Below, piece after piece: positions 9,109-16,230 of a stretch of DNA of 64,000 nucleotides (its first letter is position 1; every line of letters begins with the position of its first letter). The stretch spans positions 124,001 to 188,000 of the forward strand of contig JADKAQ010000019.1 of NCBI GenBank assembly GCA_016719105.1, given 5' to 3'. The notes under the pieces were generated by a model that saw nothing but the letters and a program-made list of their open reading frames with translations, ran no database searches and was not told where the DNA came from. Source of the stretch: Gemmatimonadota bacterium. Lineage in GTDB: Bacteria; Gemmatimonadota; Gemmatimonadetes; Gemmatimonadales; Gemmatimonadaceae. The position numbers and the translations under genes are program-made.

Positions 9109-10215
9109 ATGCGTCTTACCATCAGTCGTGAGAAGCTCCAGGAAGCTCTCACAGCTGTCGCTGCAGCGGTTCCAACGAAGACGACACTGCCAGTGCTTGG
9201 GAATATTCTTCTCGAGACGACTGATAAGGGTCTGCGTCTGTCTGGGACTGATCTGGATATTGGGGTAAGCACCGAAGTTCTAGCTGATGTGGAGTCTCCA
9301 GGTGCTATCACGGTTCCAGCGAAAAAACTGACAGAAATCGTTCGTGAGCTGCCTCCCGCGCCGGTGAAGCTGTCAGCAGCTGGAGAACAACGAATCACGC
9401 TTGAATGTGGACGTTCTCGTTTCAAGCTTCTCGGACTTCCTCGAGATGAGTTTCCCGCGTTTCCTGGGGTTGATTTCAGCAAAGCATGGCGCGTGCGATC
9501 AGGTGATCTTCAAAAACTGATTTCGCATACTGCGTTTGCTGTCTCGACAGAAGAAAGTCGCCCAATCTTGAACGGAGTGCTGTGGGAAGTTCGGGAGAAG
9601 GAGACACGAATGGTGGCGACAAATGGCCACCGTCTCGCGAAGATGGAGATTCCCTATACTGGGACGCTAACTGGTGATTTCATCATCCCGCCAAAGGCTC
9701 TCGAACAAGTCCGTCGTTTGTTTCCTTCGGACGAGGAGCTCGAAGTGGCGCGCGGAGAGAATCATCTTGCGTTTCGGTCGCCGTTTACCTCGGTCTTCAC
9801 TCGACTGATCGAAGGGCCGTATCCGAACTACGATCAAGTCATTCCGCGTGACAACAACCGCGTTGCGATGATCGACAAGTCGGCACTGCAAAGTGCGCTG
9901 AAACGCATGGCAGTCGTTGCATCTGATCAGACGCATCGGGTGAAACTGTCGTTCAATTCAGCGTTGCTGAAGTTTTCGGTAGCGACTCCGGACCTGGGTG
10001 AAGGACAAGACGAACTTCCGATCCGCTATGATGGAGATCCCATCGATATCGGGTTCAACGGGATGTATCTGCTGGAGATTCTGCGCTACATGCCGACAGA
10101 AGAGATTCGGTTCACCTTCAAGGAGCCGGAGCGCGCGGCCACACTGGAACCGGAAAACTGGCAGGAACATGGCAAGTACCTCTGCTTGGTGATGCCATTG
10201 CGCCTGGTCGACTGA
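9109..10215 (+). CDS. dnaN: DNA polymerase III beta subunit (sliding clamp)
   Basis: 368 residues, the standard clamp length, beginning MRLTISREKLQEALTAVAAAVP. Three repeated clamp folds are evident, with NGVLWEV and ATNGHRLAKM in the middle domain and the C-terminal CLVMPLRLVD containing the conserved M-P-[ML]-R signature. The homodimeric ring tethers DNA polymerases and other clamp-binding proteins. It follows dnaA in the same direction; recF and gyrB, common next genes, are absent here. Codon usage is more AT-rich than in neighbouring genes, like dnaA. Confidence 0.98.
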   Translation: MRLTISREKLQEALTAVAAAVPTKTTLPVLGNILLETTDKGLRLSGTDLDIGVSTEVLADVESPGAITVPAKKLTEIVRELPPAPVKLSAAGEQRITLECGRSRFKLLGLPRDEFPAFPGVDFSKAWRVRSGDLQKLISHTAFAVSTEESRPILNGVLWEVREKETRMVATNGHRLAKMEIPYTGTLTGDFIIPPKALEQVRRLFPSDEELEVARGENHLAFRSPFTSVFTRLIEGPYPNYDQVIPRDNNRVAMIDKSALQSALKRMAVVASDQTHRVKLSFNSALLKFSVATPDLGEGQDELPIRYDGDPIDIGFNGMYLLEILRYMPTEEIRFTFKEPERAATLEPENWQEHGKYLCLVMPLRLVD

Positions 10216-10758
10216 TCAAGAGCGAGGTCGGTAGTCGGTCACGACGCGCTGTTGCACCCGTTGCGTACGAAGGCTGTTCTCGAAGCGTAGATCGAGTTGG
10301 AGCACAACCTGCGCATGCACGGGAAGGGACCGCTGAAGTCGTTCACGTACCAGAAATGCCTCCCCTTTGATCTGACCGGTCAATCGCATTGGGAGCGTGC
10401 GGGTGGAGTCAGCGGCGACCGCACCACGGATCTCGTATCGAATGGTGTCAGCGACACCTGATGAGGGTTCGTAGGTCGCAGAATTGATCTCGACGACGTT
10501 GTGAATGATCGTACCGGCCTGACATGAGGAATACACCAGGGAGTCACGTGCTGCACGTGGCTCCTTGGTTGTTTGCAGGGCCAGACGAAGCGCCAATGCC
10601 GGCAGAAGTGGTGAAGCAAGTGTTGCAACTGACGAGCATTCACCTGCTACGGAGTCGGGTACGATTCGCGGGGTGGAAGCTGATTGGCGCACCACGTGCG
10701 CAATGGGACGCTTGAATCGAGCTGCCACTTCCGGGGCCATATCACGTCCTCGGACCAC
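10216..10758 (-). CDS. C-terminal part of a secreted/lipoprotein of unknown function (probably split by a frameshift)
   Basis: An open frame of 180 codons whose last 100 residues look like a beta-rich domain (TIIHNVVEINSATY, DTIRYEIRGAV, TLPMRLTGQIKGEAFLV). It has no signal peptide of its own and overlaps by 112 bases the end of another leftward frame that carries a lipoprotein signal. The overlap in different frames and complementary halves suggest one gene with a frameshift near 10750-10790, or a sequencing error. I do not recognise the family. It converges on dnaN with no spacing. Confidence 0.5.
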   Translation of the reverse strand: MVRGRDMAPEVAARFKRPIAHVVRQSASTPRIVPDSVAGECSSVATLASPLLPALALRLALQTTKEPRAARDSLVYSSCQAGTIIHNVVEINSATYEPSSGVADTIRYEIRGAVAADSTRTLPMRLTGQIKGEAFLVRERLQRSLPVHAQVVLQLDLRFENSLRTQRVQQRVVTDYRPRS

Positions 10759-11156
10759 GATGTAGCCGAGTCAGATCGGAGCGACACGCTGGCGAGGCCA
10801 CCGGCGGAAAGGGCGAGGATCGCGTGCAGGGCTTCGCGATATTCGATACTGTCACGGACAACATCACCGGTCGAGGCAGTCTCTGTTGTCGTGACCTGTG
10901 AGATCACGTCGTACGTGGAGGCATCGGGACTCAATGCCGATGGCCGGAACGTCGGTGCGGTGGAAGGCAGTGTCGGTTCAGTCGGCGCCGGCGGTGGGGC
11001 CGGAACTGCAACTCGTGGTGCAGTGGTGCAGCTGGCGACGACTAGGATCGCGATGATCAGGGGGACCCCCCCGGAAACACGGAAGCGGTCGACGAGCCGC
11101 CGATGAAATCGACGTGTTCGTTCGACCGCCCGAGCAGGGGGAGGTGTCAGGTGCAT
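10647..11156 (-). CDS. N-terminal part of a lipoprotein of unknown function (probably split by a frameshift)
   Basis: From the ATG at 11156 the frame encodes a basic stretch, a hydrophobic core VPLIIAILVVASC with a lipobox-like Cys, and then a Pro-rich linker typical of surface-exposed lipoproteins. About 60 residues of folded-looking sequence (STYDVISQVTTTETAS, SIEYREALHAILALS) end abruptly in low-complexity sequence. The continuation appears to be the overlapping frame 10216-10758. The start codon lies in the last bases of rnpB. Function unknown. Confidence 0.55.
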   Translation of the reverse strand: MHLTPPPARAVERTRRFHRRLVDRFRVSGGVPLIIAILVVASCTTAPRVAVPAPPPAPTEPTLPSTAPTFRPSALSPDASTYDVISQVTTTETASTGDVVRDSIEYREALHAILALSAGGLASVSLRSDSATSWSEDVIWPRKWQLDSSVPLRTWCANQLPPRESYPTP

Positions 11157-11526
11157 GCTGGCCTGTAAGCCGGGTTCTGTCGGATCAAAGATCCGGATGA
11201 TCATTCCTCTCGGCGTGATGTCGCCATCACGCTCCAGCAGCCAACCCGCGGCGTCTTGGTCGAGAAGGACTGTCTCTCGCCGCCTATTTGGCCTTGCTCC
11301 GACCGGGGTTTACCGTGCCGCCATCGTTACCGATGACGCGGTGGGCTCTTACCCCACCTTTTCACCCTTACCAGTACCGAAATACTGGCGGTTTGTTTTC
11401 TGTGGCACTTTCCGTCACGGTAGAAACACCGTGCCCAGGTGTTACCTGGCAGTTTGTCCAAGGAGCCCGGACTTTCCTCGGCAGAAGACAGTTGCCCGTC
11501 TCTGACGCGATCATCCGGCCAGCATG
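11154..11526 (-). ncRNA. rnpB: RNase P RNA (class A)
   Basis: The reverse strand shows bacterial type-A RNase P RNA landmarks in order. They are a 5' P1 strand, the conserved GAGGAAAGTCCGGGCTCC block (rc near 11456-11475), the CAGGTAACACCTGG stem, GGGTAAGAGCCCACCG, GGTAAACCCC, and the 3' CCGACAGAACCCGGCTTACAGGCC. P1 is closed by perfectly complementary arms, 11154-11163 with 11517-11526, which I used to set the ends. It is the catalytic RNA that matures tRNA 5' ends and works with RnpA. Confidence 0.96.
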
Positions 11527-11540
11527 TACCTGACGCTGGG

Positions 11541-11546
11541 AATATA
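11541..11546 (-). promoter_or_regulatory. Candidate -10 element of rnpB
   Basis: On the reverse strand TATATT (five of six consensus positions) stands 14 bases before the RNase P RNA P1 helix, suitable for initiation slightly upstream of the mature 5' end. The -35 region 17 bases further up is a poor match. Assignment rests on position and one hexamer. Confidence 0.4.
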
Positions 11547-11674
11547 AGGGGTAGGTCTCACGTGACGGGCGGACCAAAATCACCCCGTTCTGCTGGCGCG
11601 TGCCGGAACCAGAGGTGACGGATGCGTGACGGGTCGCGTGTAGGCTTGCGTCCGACATCAACGGACGACACGCG

Positions 11675-12700
11675 ATGACTGGGGAATGGCATGGGGCATC
11701 CTTGGGTGCCGGAACGGAAGGAGGGCTTCCGCGTGGCGACATCACGCGTGTCACGACGATGCTGACCCCCGATGAGCGAATGCGGGTTGATGCCGTCGGG
11801 ATGGGGTTGATCCAGGCGTATCACCGGGAAACAGTCGACGATCTCCGACGCGATCTGCGAAACGAGCGTGTGCGCGCCCTCATTCTGTCGACGGCCATGG
11901 CGCAGCGCACGAGTGTCTCGAGCATGGCGCGCATGGTGCGCGAGTTTCCGCGCGTTCCAACCGTGGCCATCCTCTCGCAGTTCGATCGCGCGACCGTACG
12001 CACCGTGCTCTCGCTCGGGCAATGTGGGATACGTACGCTCATCGATGTGCGGGAACCAACCGGATGGCGCGAGCTGCGGTCAGTTCTGCTCAGCGAGCGC
12101 ACGTCGGACGTGCAACGCGTTGCCATGTCTCGTCTGGCGCTCGATCTCGCCAATGCGCCAGCAGGGGCGCGGCGCTTCTTCTCGCTGCTCTTTGATGCGG
12201 CGGCCAAGACCCCGACGATTCGTGGGTTCGCGCGAACGCTCGGGATCGTGCCGGGGACGCTCATGAGCCGGTTCTTTCGGGCGCAGCTTCCGCCACCCAA
12301 GCGGTTCCTGGCCTATGCCCGCCTCACCTGCGCGGCACGGCTGTTTGAGAATCCCGGCGTCTCGGTGTCGAGCGTGGCGGTGCAGCTCGACTACTCCTCA
12401 CCGCAGAGCTTCAGCCGGCATGTGCGCGCGCTCCTGAACATGAGCGCGGTCGAGTTTCGTGTCCGCTACGATGGCGACGGCATGCTCGATTGCTTTCGGG
12501 AGCAACTCGTGCTGCGTCACCTCGCAGCGTGGCAACGGTTCGATCCGTTTGGCCGTTCGGCACGCACAATCGGCATCGAAAAATCGACCGGGAGGGCACG
12601 ATCGCACGCGCCGGAGCGCACGGCGGTCGATCCCCGATCCGATGTGGCCGAGCTAGATCGACGGGAGGAGCGGAAGAATGTCGGCGGCTCGGGCGAGTGA
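11675..12700 (+). CDS. AraC-type helix-turn-helix regulator with response-regulator-like N-terminal region
   Basis: 341 residues from ATG 11675; ATG 11759 (MLTPDERMRVD) is an equally possible start. The C-terminal AraC domain is clear: FARTLGIVPGTLMSRFF for the first HTH and VSVSSVAVQLDYSSPQSFSRHVRALLNMS for the second. The N-terminal half (RVRALILSTAM, VPTVAILSQFD, GQCGIRTLIDVRE) has the alternating beta/alpha look of a receiver fold. No phosphoacceptor Asp is obvious, so the signal is unknown. The last about 16 codons overlap the convergent pyrE 3' end. It is preceded by rnpB on the other strand. Confidence 0.75.
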   Translation: MTGEWHGASLGAGTEGGLPRGDITRVTTMLTPDERMRVDAVGMGLIQAYHRETVDDLRRDLRNERVRALILSTAMAQRTSVSSMARMVREFPRVPTVAILSQFDRATVRTVLSLGQCGIRTLIDVREPTGWRELRSVLLSERTSDVQRVAMSRLALDLANAPAGARRFFSLLFDAAAKTPTIRGFARTLGIVPGTLMSRFFRAQLPPPKRFLAYARLTCAARLFENPGVSVSSVAVQLDYSSPQSFSRHVRALLNMSAVEFRVRYDGDGMLDCFREQLVLRHLAAWQRFDPFGRSARTIGIEKSTGRARSHAPERTAVDPRSDVAELDRREERKNVGGSGE

Positions 12701-13219
12701 GACGACCGTCAGGCCGGCGGCCTCGAGCGCTTCGCGCCCGCCTTCTTCACGATCGACCAGCGCGAGGACTCCGAGGATCTCCGCACCATGTGCGCGCAGG
12801 ACCTCGACTGCCTTCAACGCGGAGCCACCGGTGGTGATGACATCCTCCACCACCACGACGCGATCTCCCTCGCGGTAGGGTCCCTCCACCTGGCGTCCGG
12901 CGCCGTGGGCCTTCGCTTCCTTGCGCACGGTGAAGGCGCGTAGCGGGCGAGGGGTGTTGGCGCTGGCATAGGCGATCGCGTACGCGATCGGGTCGGCGCC
13001 GAGTGTCAGCCCACCGATCGCATCGACCGTGTTGGCCCCAAAGACGCGTTGCACGGTAGCCAGGCCAAGGGCGCCGATGAGCGCGAGCCCTTCGGGGCTC
13101 ATCGTCGTTAGGCGGGCGTCGATGTAGAGGTTGGACGTCCGCCCGGACGACAGGACGAAGTGTCCGCGTCGGGCCGAACGCTGCGCGAGTAGGGTGACGA
13201 GTTGTTGCTGCGTGTCCAT
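12653..13219 (-). CDS. pyrE: Orotate phosphoribosyltransferase
   Basis: 188 residues. The PRPP-binding motif VVVVEDVITTGGSALKAVE is intact, and SSGRTSNLYIDAR and FTVRKEAKAHGAG match the substrate and flexible catalytic loops. It forms OMP from orotate and PRPP in de novo pyrimidine synthesis. No other pyr gene adjoins it. The kinase gene ends 8 bases upstream in the same direction, so the two may share a transcript. The 3' end overlaps the AraC-type gene running the other way. Confidence 0.95.
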   Translation of the reverse strand: MDTQQQLVTLLAQRSARRGHFVLSSGRTSNLYIDARLTTMSPEGLALIGALGLATVQRVFGANTVDAIGGLTLGADPIAYAIAYASANTPRPLRAFTVRKEAKAHGAGRQVEGPYREGDRVVVVEDVITTGGSALKAVEVLRAHGAEILGVLALVDREEGGREALEAAGLTVVSLARAADILPLLPSI

Positions 13220-13227
13220 GACTGAAG

Positions 13228-14142
13228 CTAGCGGCGGAACAGTCCCCGCATCTTCGAAAAGAGGCCGGACTCTTCCTGTTGCTCCGGGGCCGGAGCCGCA
13301 GCGAGGAGTGCGTCGTGCAGTTCCCGGGCAAAGACGAGGATGTCGGGGTAGCGATCGCCCGGTTGCCGGGAAAGCGCCTTCATGATGACCCCCTCGACAC
13401 GCGAACCGAAATCGAGGTTCGCCCGTGCCTTGTTGAGGGAGATGGGAGGCTGGGAGAGGAGCTGCGTGAACATCTCGCGGGGGCTCTTGGCCAGGTACGG
13501 CAGGGCTCCCGTGAGCAGGAAGTAGGCGATGGTCGCGAGCGAATACTGGTCGGCCGCCGGGGTGACGAGTTCACCGGAGAGTGCCTCGGGGGCGACGTAC
13601 ATCAACGTGCCGACGAAGTAGCCGGCGCGCGTGAGGCGCTCATCCTGGCGCGTGTCCGTTGCGGCTGCGATTCCGAAGTCGAGGAGCTTGGTGGCCCCGG
13701 ATACGGGATCGTACATCGCGTTGTCGGGTTTCAGATCGCGATGCACGATGCCGGAGTCATGGGCTGCCTTGACCGCTTCCCCGATGCTCAGGATGATGCG
13801 GGCGACCTCGTCGCGGGGGAGTGGGGCGTGCTCCTTGGCGTAGGACTCCAGAAGTTCGCCGGGGGCCCATTCGATGACGAGGTAGTGGTATCCGTCGGCT
13901 TCCCCTGTCTCGATCGTACGGATGACATTGGGGTGAATGACGCGCTTGCCGAACTCGGCTTCGCGGTTGAAACGCGCGACGGCGGTCTTCTCGTGCCGCA
14001 GCTTGTCGCGCAGCACTTTGAAGGCCACCTGGCCGTTGGTGGGATGCTCAGCGCGATAGACGACAGAAGTGCCGCCTTCTCCCACGAGAGCTTTGAGCGT
14101 GTAGCCGGCGAGCGATCGCCCGACAAGATTTTCCTTGGACAC
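13228..14142 (-). CDS. Soluble Hanks-type serine/threonine protein kinase
   Basis: 304 residues from GTG 14142 (SKENLVGRSLAGYTLKALVG). Longer readings run into the divergent lipoprotein leader and were rejected. All key elements are present: glycine loop VGEGGTSVVY, ATP-anchoring Lys in VAFKVL, HRDLKPDN catalytic loop, DFG, and the APE-like APEALSGE. No transmembrane segment or PASTA domain follows; the protein ends soon after the kinase fold with GLFSKMRGLFRR. Expected to be cytoplasmic. The neighbours are pyrE (8 bases downstream) and, divergently, a GWxTD lipoprotein; substrates are unknown. Confidence 0.93.
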   Translation of the reverse strand: MSKENLVGRSLAGYTLKALVGEGGTSVVYRAEHPTNGQVAFKVLRDKLRHEKTAVARFNREAEFGKRVIHPNVIRTIETGEADGYHYLVIEWAPGELLESYAKEHAPLPRDEVARIILSIGEAVKAAHDSGIVHRDLKPDNAMYDPVSGATKLLDFGIAAATDTRQDERLTRAGYFVGTLMYVAPEALSGELVTPAADQYSLATIAYFLLTGALPYLAKSPREMFTQLLSQPPISLNKARANLDFGSRVEGVIMKALSRQPGDRYPDILVFARELHDALLAAAPAPEQQEESGLFSKMRGLFRR

Positions 14143-14271
14143 GGCGCCGAACCTAATGGTCCCCCAGTAGGGCAGCAAGCAATGCGCAACAATTCGCTGG
14201 ACTGGTATCTTCCTCGCTCGCACGCCATGCACGCTTCCCTTGCACGCGTCCAGAACGCGGCTTCCCGCCAT

Positions 14272-15657
14272 ATGCGCACATTCTTCACCGCGCTCGCCGC
14301 CGTCGTGACCCTCGCTGCCTGTGCGTCGGGGAAGGGCGCGACTCCCGGAGGTCAGGCTCCGCAGCCCACAGCAGCCCCGGCGGCGGCTGTGTCGAATCGA
14401 CGCATTCCGACGCAGCCGGATCCGATCACGCTGTACCGGCGACTCGGTCTGCTCGCCGAAGGGGGAGAGACCCCGTTTGTCGGGGCATTGGGCTTTCTCG
14501 CGGCAAAGAGCAACGACTCGACCGTCATGGTGTTGACGGTCTCCATGGCCAACCGATCGCTCCGCTTCGGGCGAGAGGGTGACCGGTACCGCGCGTCGTA
14601 CAGCGTTGGCCTCGAGATCAAGCGCGGGACGACGGTCGTGCAGGACATCAATGCCAAGGAGAGTGTGCGAGTCCTGGCATTTCGGGAGACCCAGCGAACC
14701 GACGAGGCGGTGCTGTTTCGGCAGATCGTGACGCTCGCCCCTGGGATGTACGACGTACGTCTCACGGTCCGCGACGACTCGGTGTCACGCGGGAGCGCGA
14801 TCGAGGCGACGATCGGGGTGCCGAAGTTCGTGGATGGGTCGGTGTCGTCGCCGATCACGTTCTACGAGGCGACGCCTCGTGAGACGCTGGATTCGCTCCC
14901 GCGCTTCGTGGCGACGCCACGGAGCACGGTGGTCTTCGGGCGCGACACGATCGTGCCGGTCTACGTGGAAGGATACGGGGCGGGGACGACCTTTCCGCTG
15001 CGTATCTCGGTGCGGGCCGAGGGTGCGAACGCGACGTTGTGGAGCGACTCGCTGTCGCTCCCACGCCGCGGCAACCTCTTCGCCGGGACCTTCAACGTCC
15101 CGGTGTCGCGCCTCGGCGTCGGTGTGATGTCGATCGGCGTGTCGCGCTTCGGCAGCCGCGACACGCTGCGGACGCCGTTGTTCGTCGCGTTTGGTGAAGA
15201 CCTCCCGGTCGCGACGTTCAACGAGATGCTCGAGTACCTGCGCTACTTCGTTTCGGGACCGCGGCTGCAGGCCATGCGCGACGCCGCGCCGGATGCACGG
15301 GCCGCGCTGTGGGCGGCGTTCCTGCGCGAGACCGACCCGGTCCCGCAGACACCGCTGCACGAGGGGATGCGCGACTACTTCGCGCGCATTGCCCAGGCCA
15401 ACGCGCGCTTCCGAGAAGAGGGAGCGGCGGGGTGGCTGACCGATCGCGGACGAGCGTTCGTTGCGCTCGGACCACCGGATCAGGTCATCGAACCCAACCT
15501 GAGCGACATGAACCAGCGCGGACGGTCGCAGATATGGGAGTACCGCCAGCACCGGTTACAGATCGTGTTCATCGACCAGACTGGCTTCGGGCGGTGGCGA
15601 ATGACGATCAGTTCCGAGACGGAGTTCGAGGGTGTCGTCAGGCGCGTGCTACCCTAG
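14272..15657 (+). CDS. GWxTD-domain lipoprotein
   Basis: 461 residues from ATG 14272. This start places a short basic n-region, a hydrophobic core and the lipobox LAAC (Cys17) correctly; an earlier in-frame ATG at 14227 is possible. A beta-rich region is followed near residue 387 by GWLTDRGRAFVALGPPDQV, the signature of the GWxTD domain. The C-terminus ends in EFEGVVRRVLP. GWxTD proteins are mostly from Gemmatimonadota, Bacteroidota and Acidobacteriota and have no established activity. An envelope location is inferred from the signal. It is divergent from the kinase with about 130 bases between starts. Confidence 0.85.
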   Translation: MRTFFTALAAVVTLAACASGKGATPGGQAPQPTAAPAAAVSNRRIPTQPDPITLYRRLGLLAEGGETPFVGALGFLAAKSNDSTVMVLTVSMANRSLRFGREGDRYRASYSVGLEIKRGTTVVQDINAKESVRVLAFRETQRTDEAVLFRQIVTLAPGMYDVRLTVRDDSVSRGSAIEATIGVPKFVDGSVSSPITFYEATPRETLDSLPRFVATPRSTVVFGRDTIVPVYVEGYGAGTTFPLRISVRAEGANATLWSDSLSLPRRGNLFAGTFNVPVSRLGVGVMSIGVSRFGSRDTLRTPLFVAFGEDLPVATFNEMLEYLRYFVSGPRLQAMRDAAPDARAALWAAFLRETDPVPQTPLHEGMRDYFARIAQANARFREEGAAGWLTDRGRAFVALGPPDQVIEPNLSDMNQRGRSQIWEYRQHRLQIVFIDQTGFGRWRMTISSETEFEGVVRRVLP

Positions 15658-15717
15658 TTGTGTCAACGAGTCCATACATGCGAAGGCCCTTATCCCTTTG
15701 ATTCACATAGTCTTCTC

Positions 15718-15746
15718 TTGACATATCAGAATATCGGTCCTAAATA
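15718..15746 (+). promoter_or_regulatory. Sigma70-type promoter of the cold-shock gene
   Basis: A perfect TTGACA (15718-15723) is followed by a 17-base spacer and TAAATA (15741-15746). The start of transcription would lie near 15753, giving a leader of about 65 bases before the ATG at 15819, with a GGTAGGAGG ribosome-binding site at about 15802. This is the clearest housekeeping-type promoter I could read in the window. Confidence 0.7.
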
Positions 15747-15818
15747 GGCCGGCGCAGGATTGCTGGAGGCTCCGGTCCAGCTCGCATGCGTTCCGATACC
15801 TGGTAGGAGGCAACTCGT

Positions 15819-16019
15819 ATGGCCAAGGGGAAGGTGAAGTGGTTCAATGACGCCAAGGGTTTTGGCTTCATCGAGCAGGAGTCGGGAGAAGACGTCTTCG
15901 TGCACTTCTCTGCGATCCAGATGGACGGATTCAAGACTCTCGCTGAAGGGCAGGAAGTGGAGTTCGAGGTGGAGAGTGGGGCAAAGGGGCTGCACGCGAG
16001 CAGTGTGACCCGCGCCTGA
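15819..16019 (+). CDS. Cold-shock domain protein
   Basis: 66 residues, the usual CspA length. The RNP1 motif KGFGFIEQ and RNP2 motif VFVHFSAIQ of the five-stranded OB fold are intact, and it begins MAKGKVKWFND. Such proteins bind single-stranded nucleic acid and act as RNA chaperones. It has its own consensus promoter, a strong Shine-Dalgarno sequence and an intrinsic terminator, so it is a monocistronic, probably highly expressed gene. Cold induction is not shown by the sequence. Confidence 0.95.
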   Translation: MAKGKVKWFNDAKGFGFIEQESGEDVFVHFSAIQMDGFKTLAEGQEVEFEVESGAKGLHASSVTRA

Positions 16020-16058
16020 GCGCGCCGCGCTCCCGAGTCACCACGCTGAGTCGTTATA

Positions 16059-16086
16059 CCGCCTGCCCGCGTGTGGCAGGCGGTTT
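16059..16086 (+). terminator. Rho-independent terminator of the cold-shock gene
   Basis: Perfect 9-base-pair inverted repeat CCGCCTGCC / GGCAGGCGG with a 7-base loop, followed by TTT and a T-rich stretch (TTTGGCTTT). It lies 40 bases after the cold-shock gene stop and before the polA leader. Confidence 0.75.
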
Positions 16087-16230
16087 GGCTTTCGGTGGCA
16101 CACGGCACGCGCGTCACGAGCTGCCGGGTGAGCGGGCGGTCTCTCCAGCGGCCGGGAATGGCGCTAGAGTTGTGCGAACGATCCCACGCGCTCTTCGCCG
16201 CGGATCCAGGACCTTCGCCCCCGCCCTCGC

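Noticed and set aside
13279..14271. Upstream extension of the GWxTD frame over the kinase gene
   Set aside because: Lies antisense to a well supported kinase; the lipoprotein signal begins at 14272.
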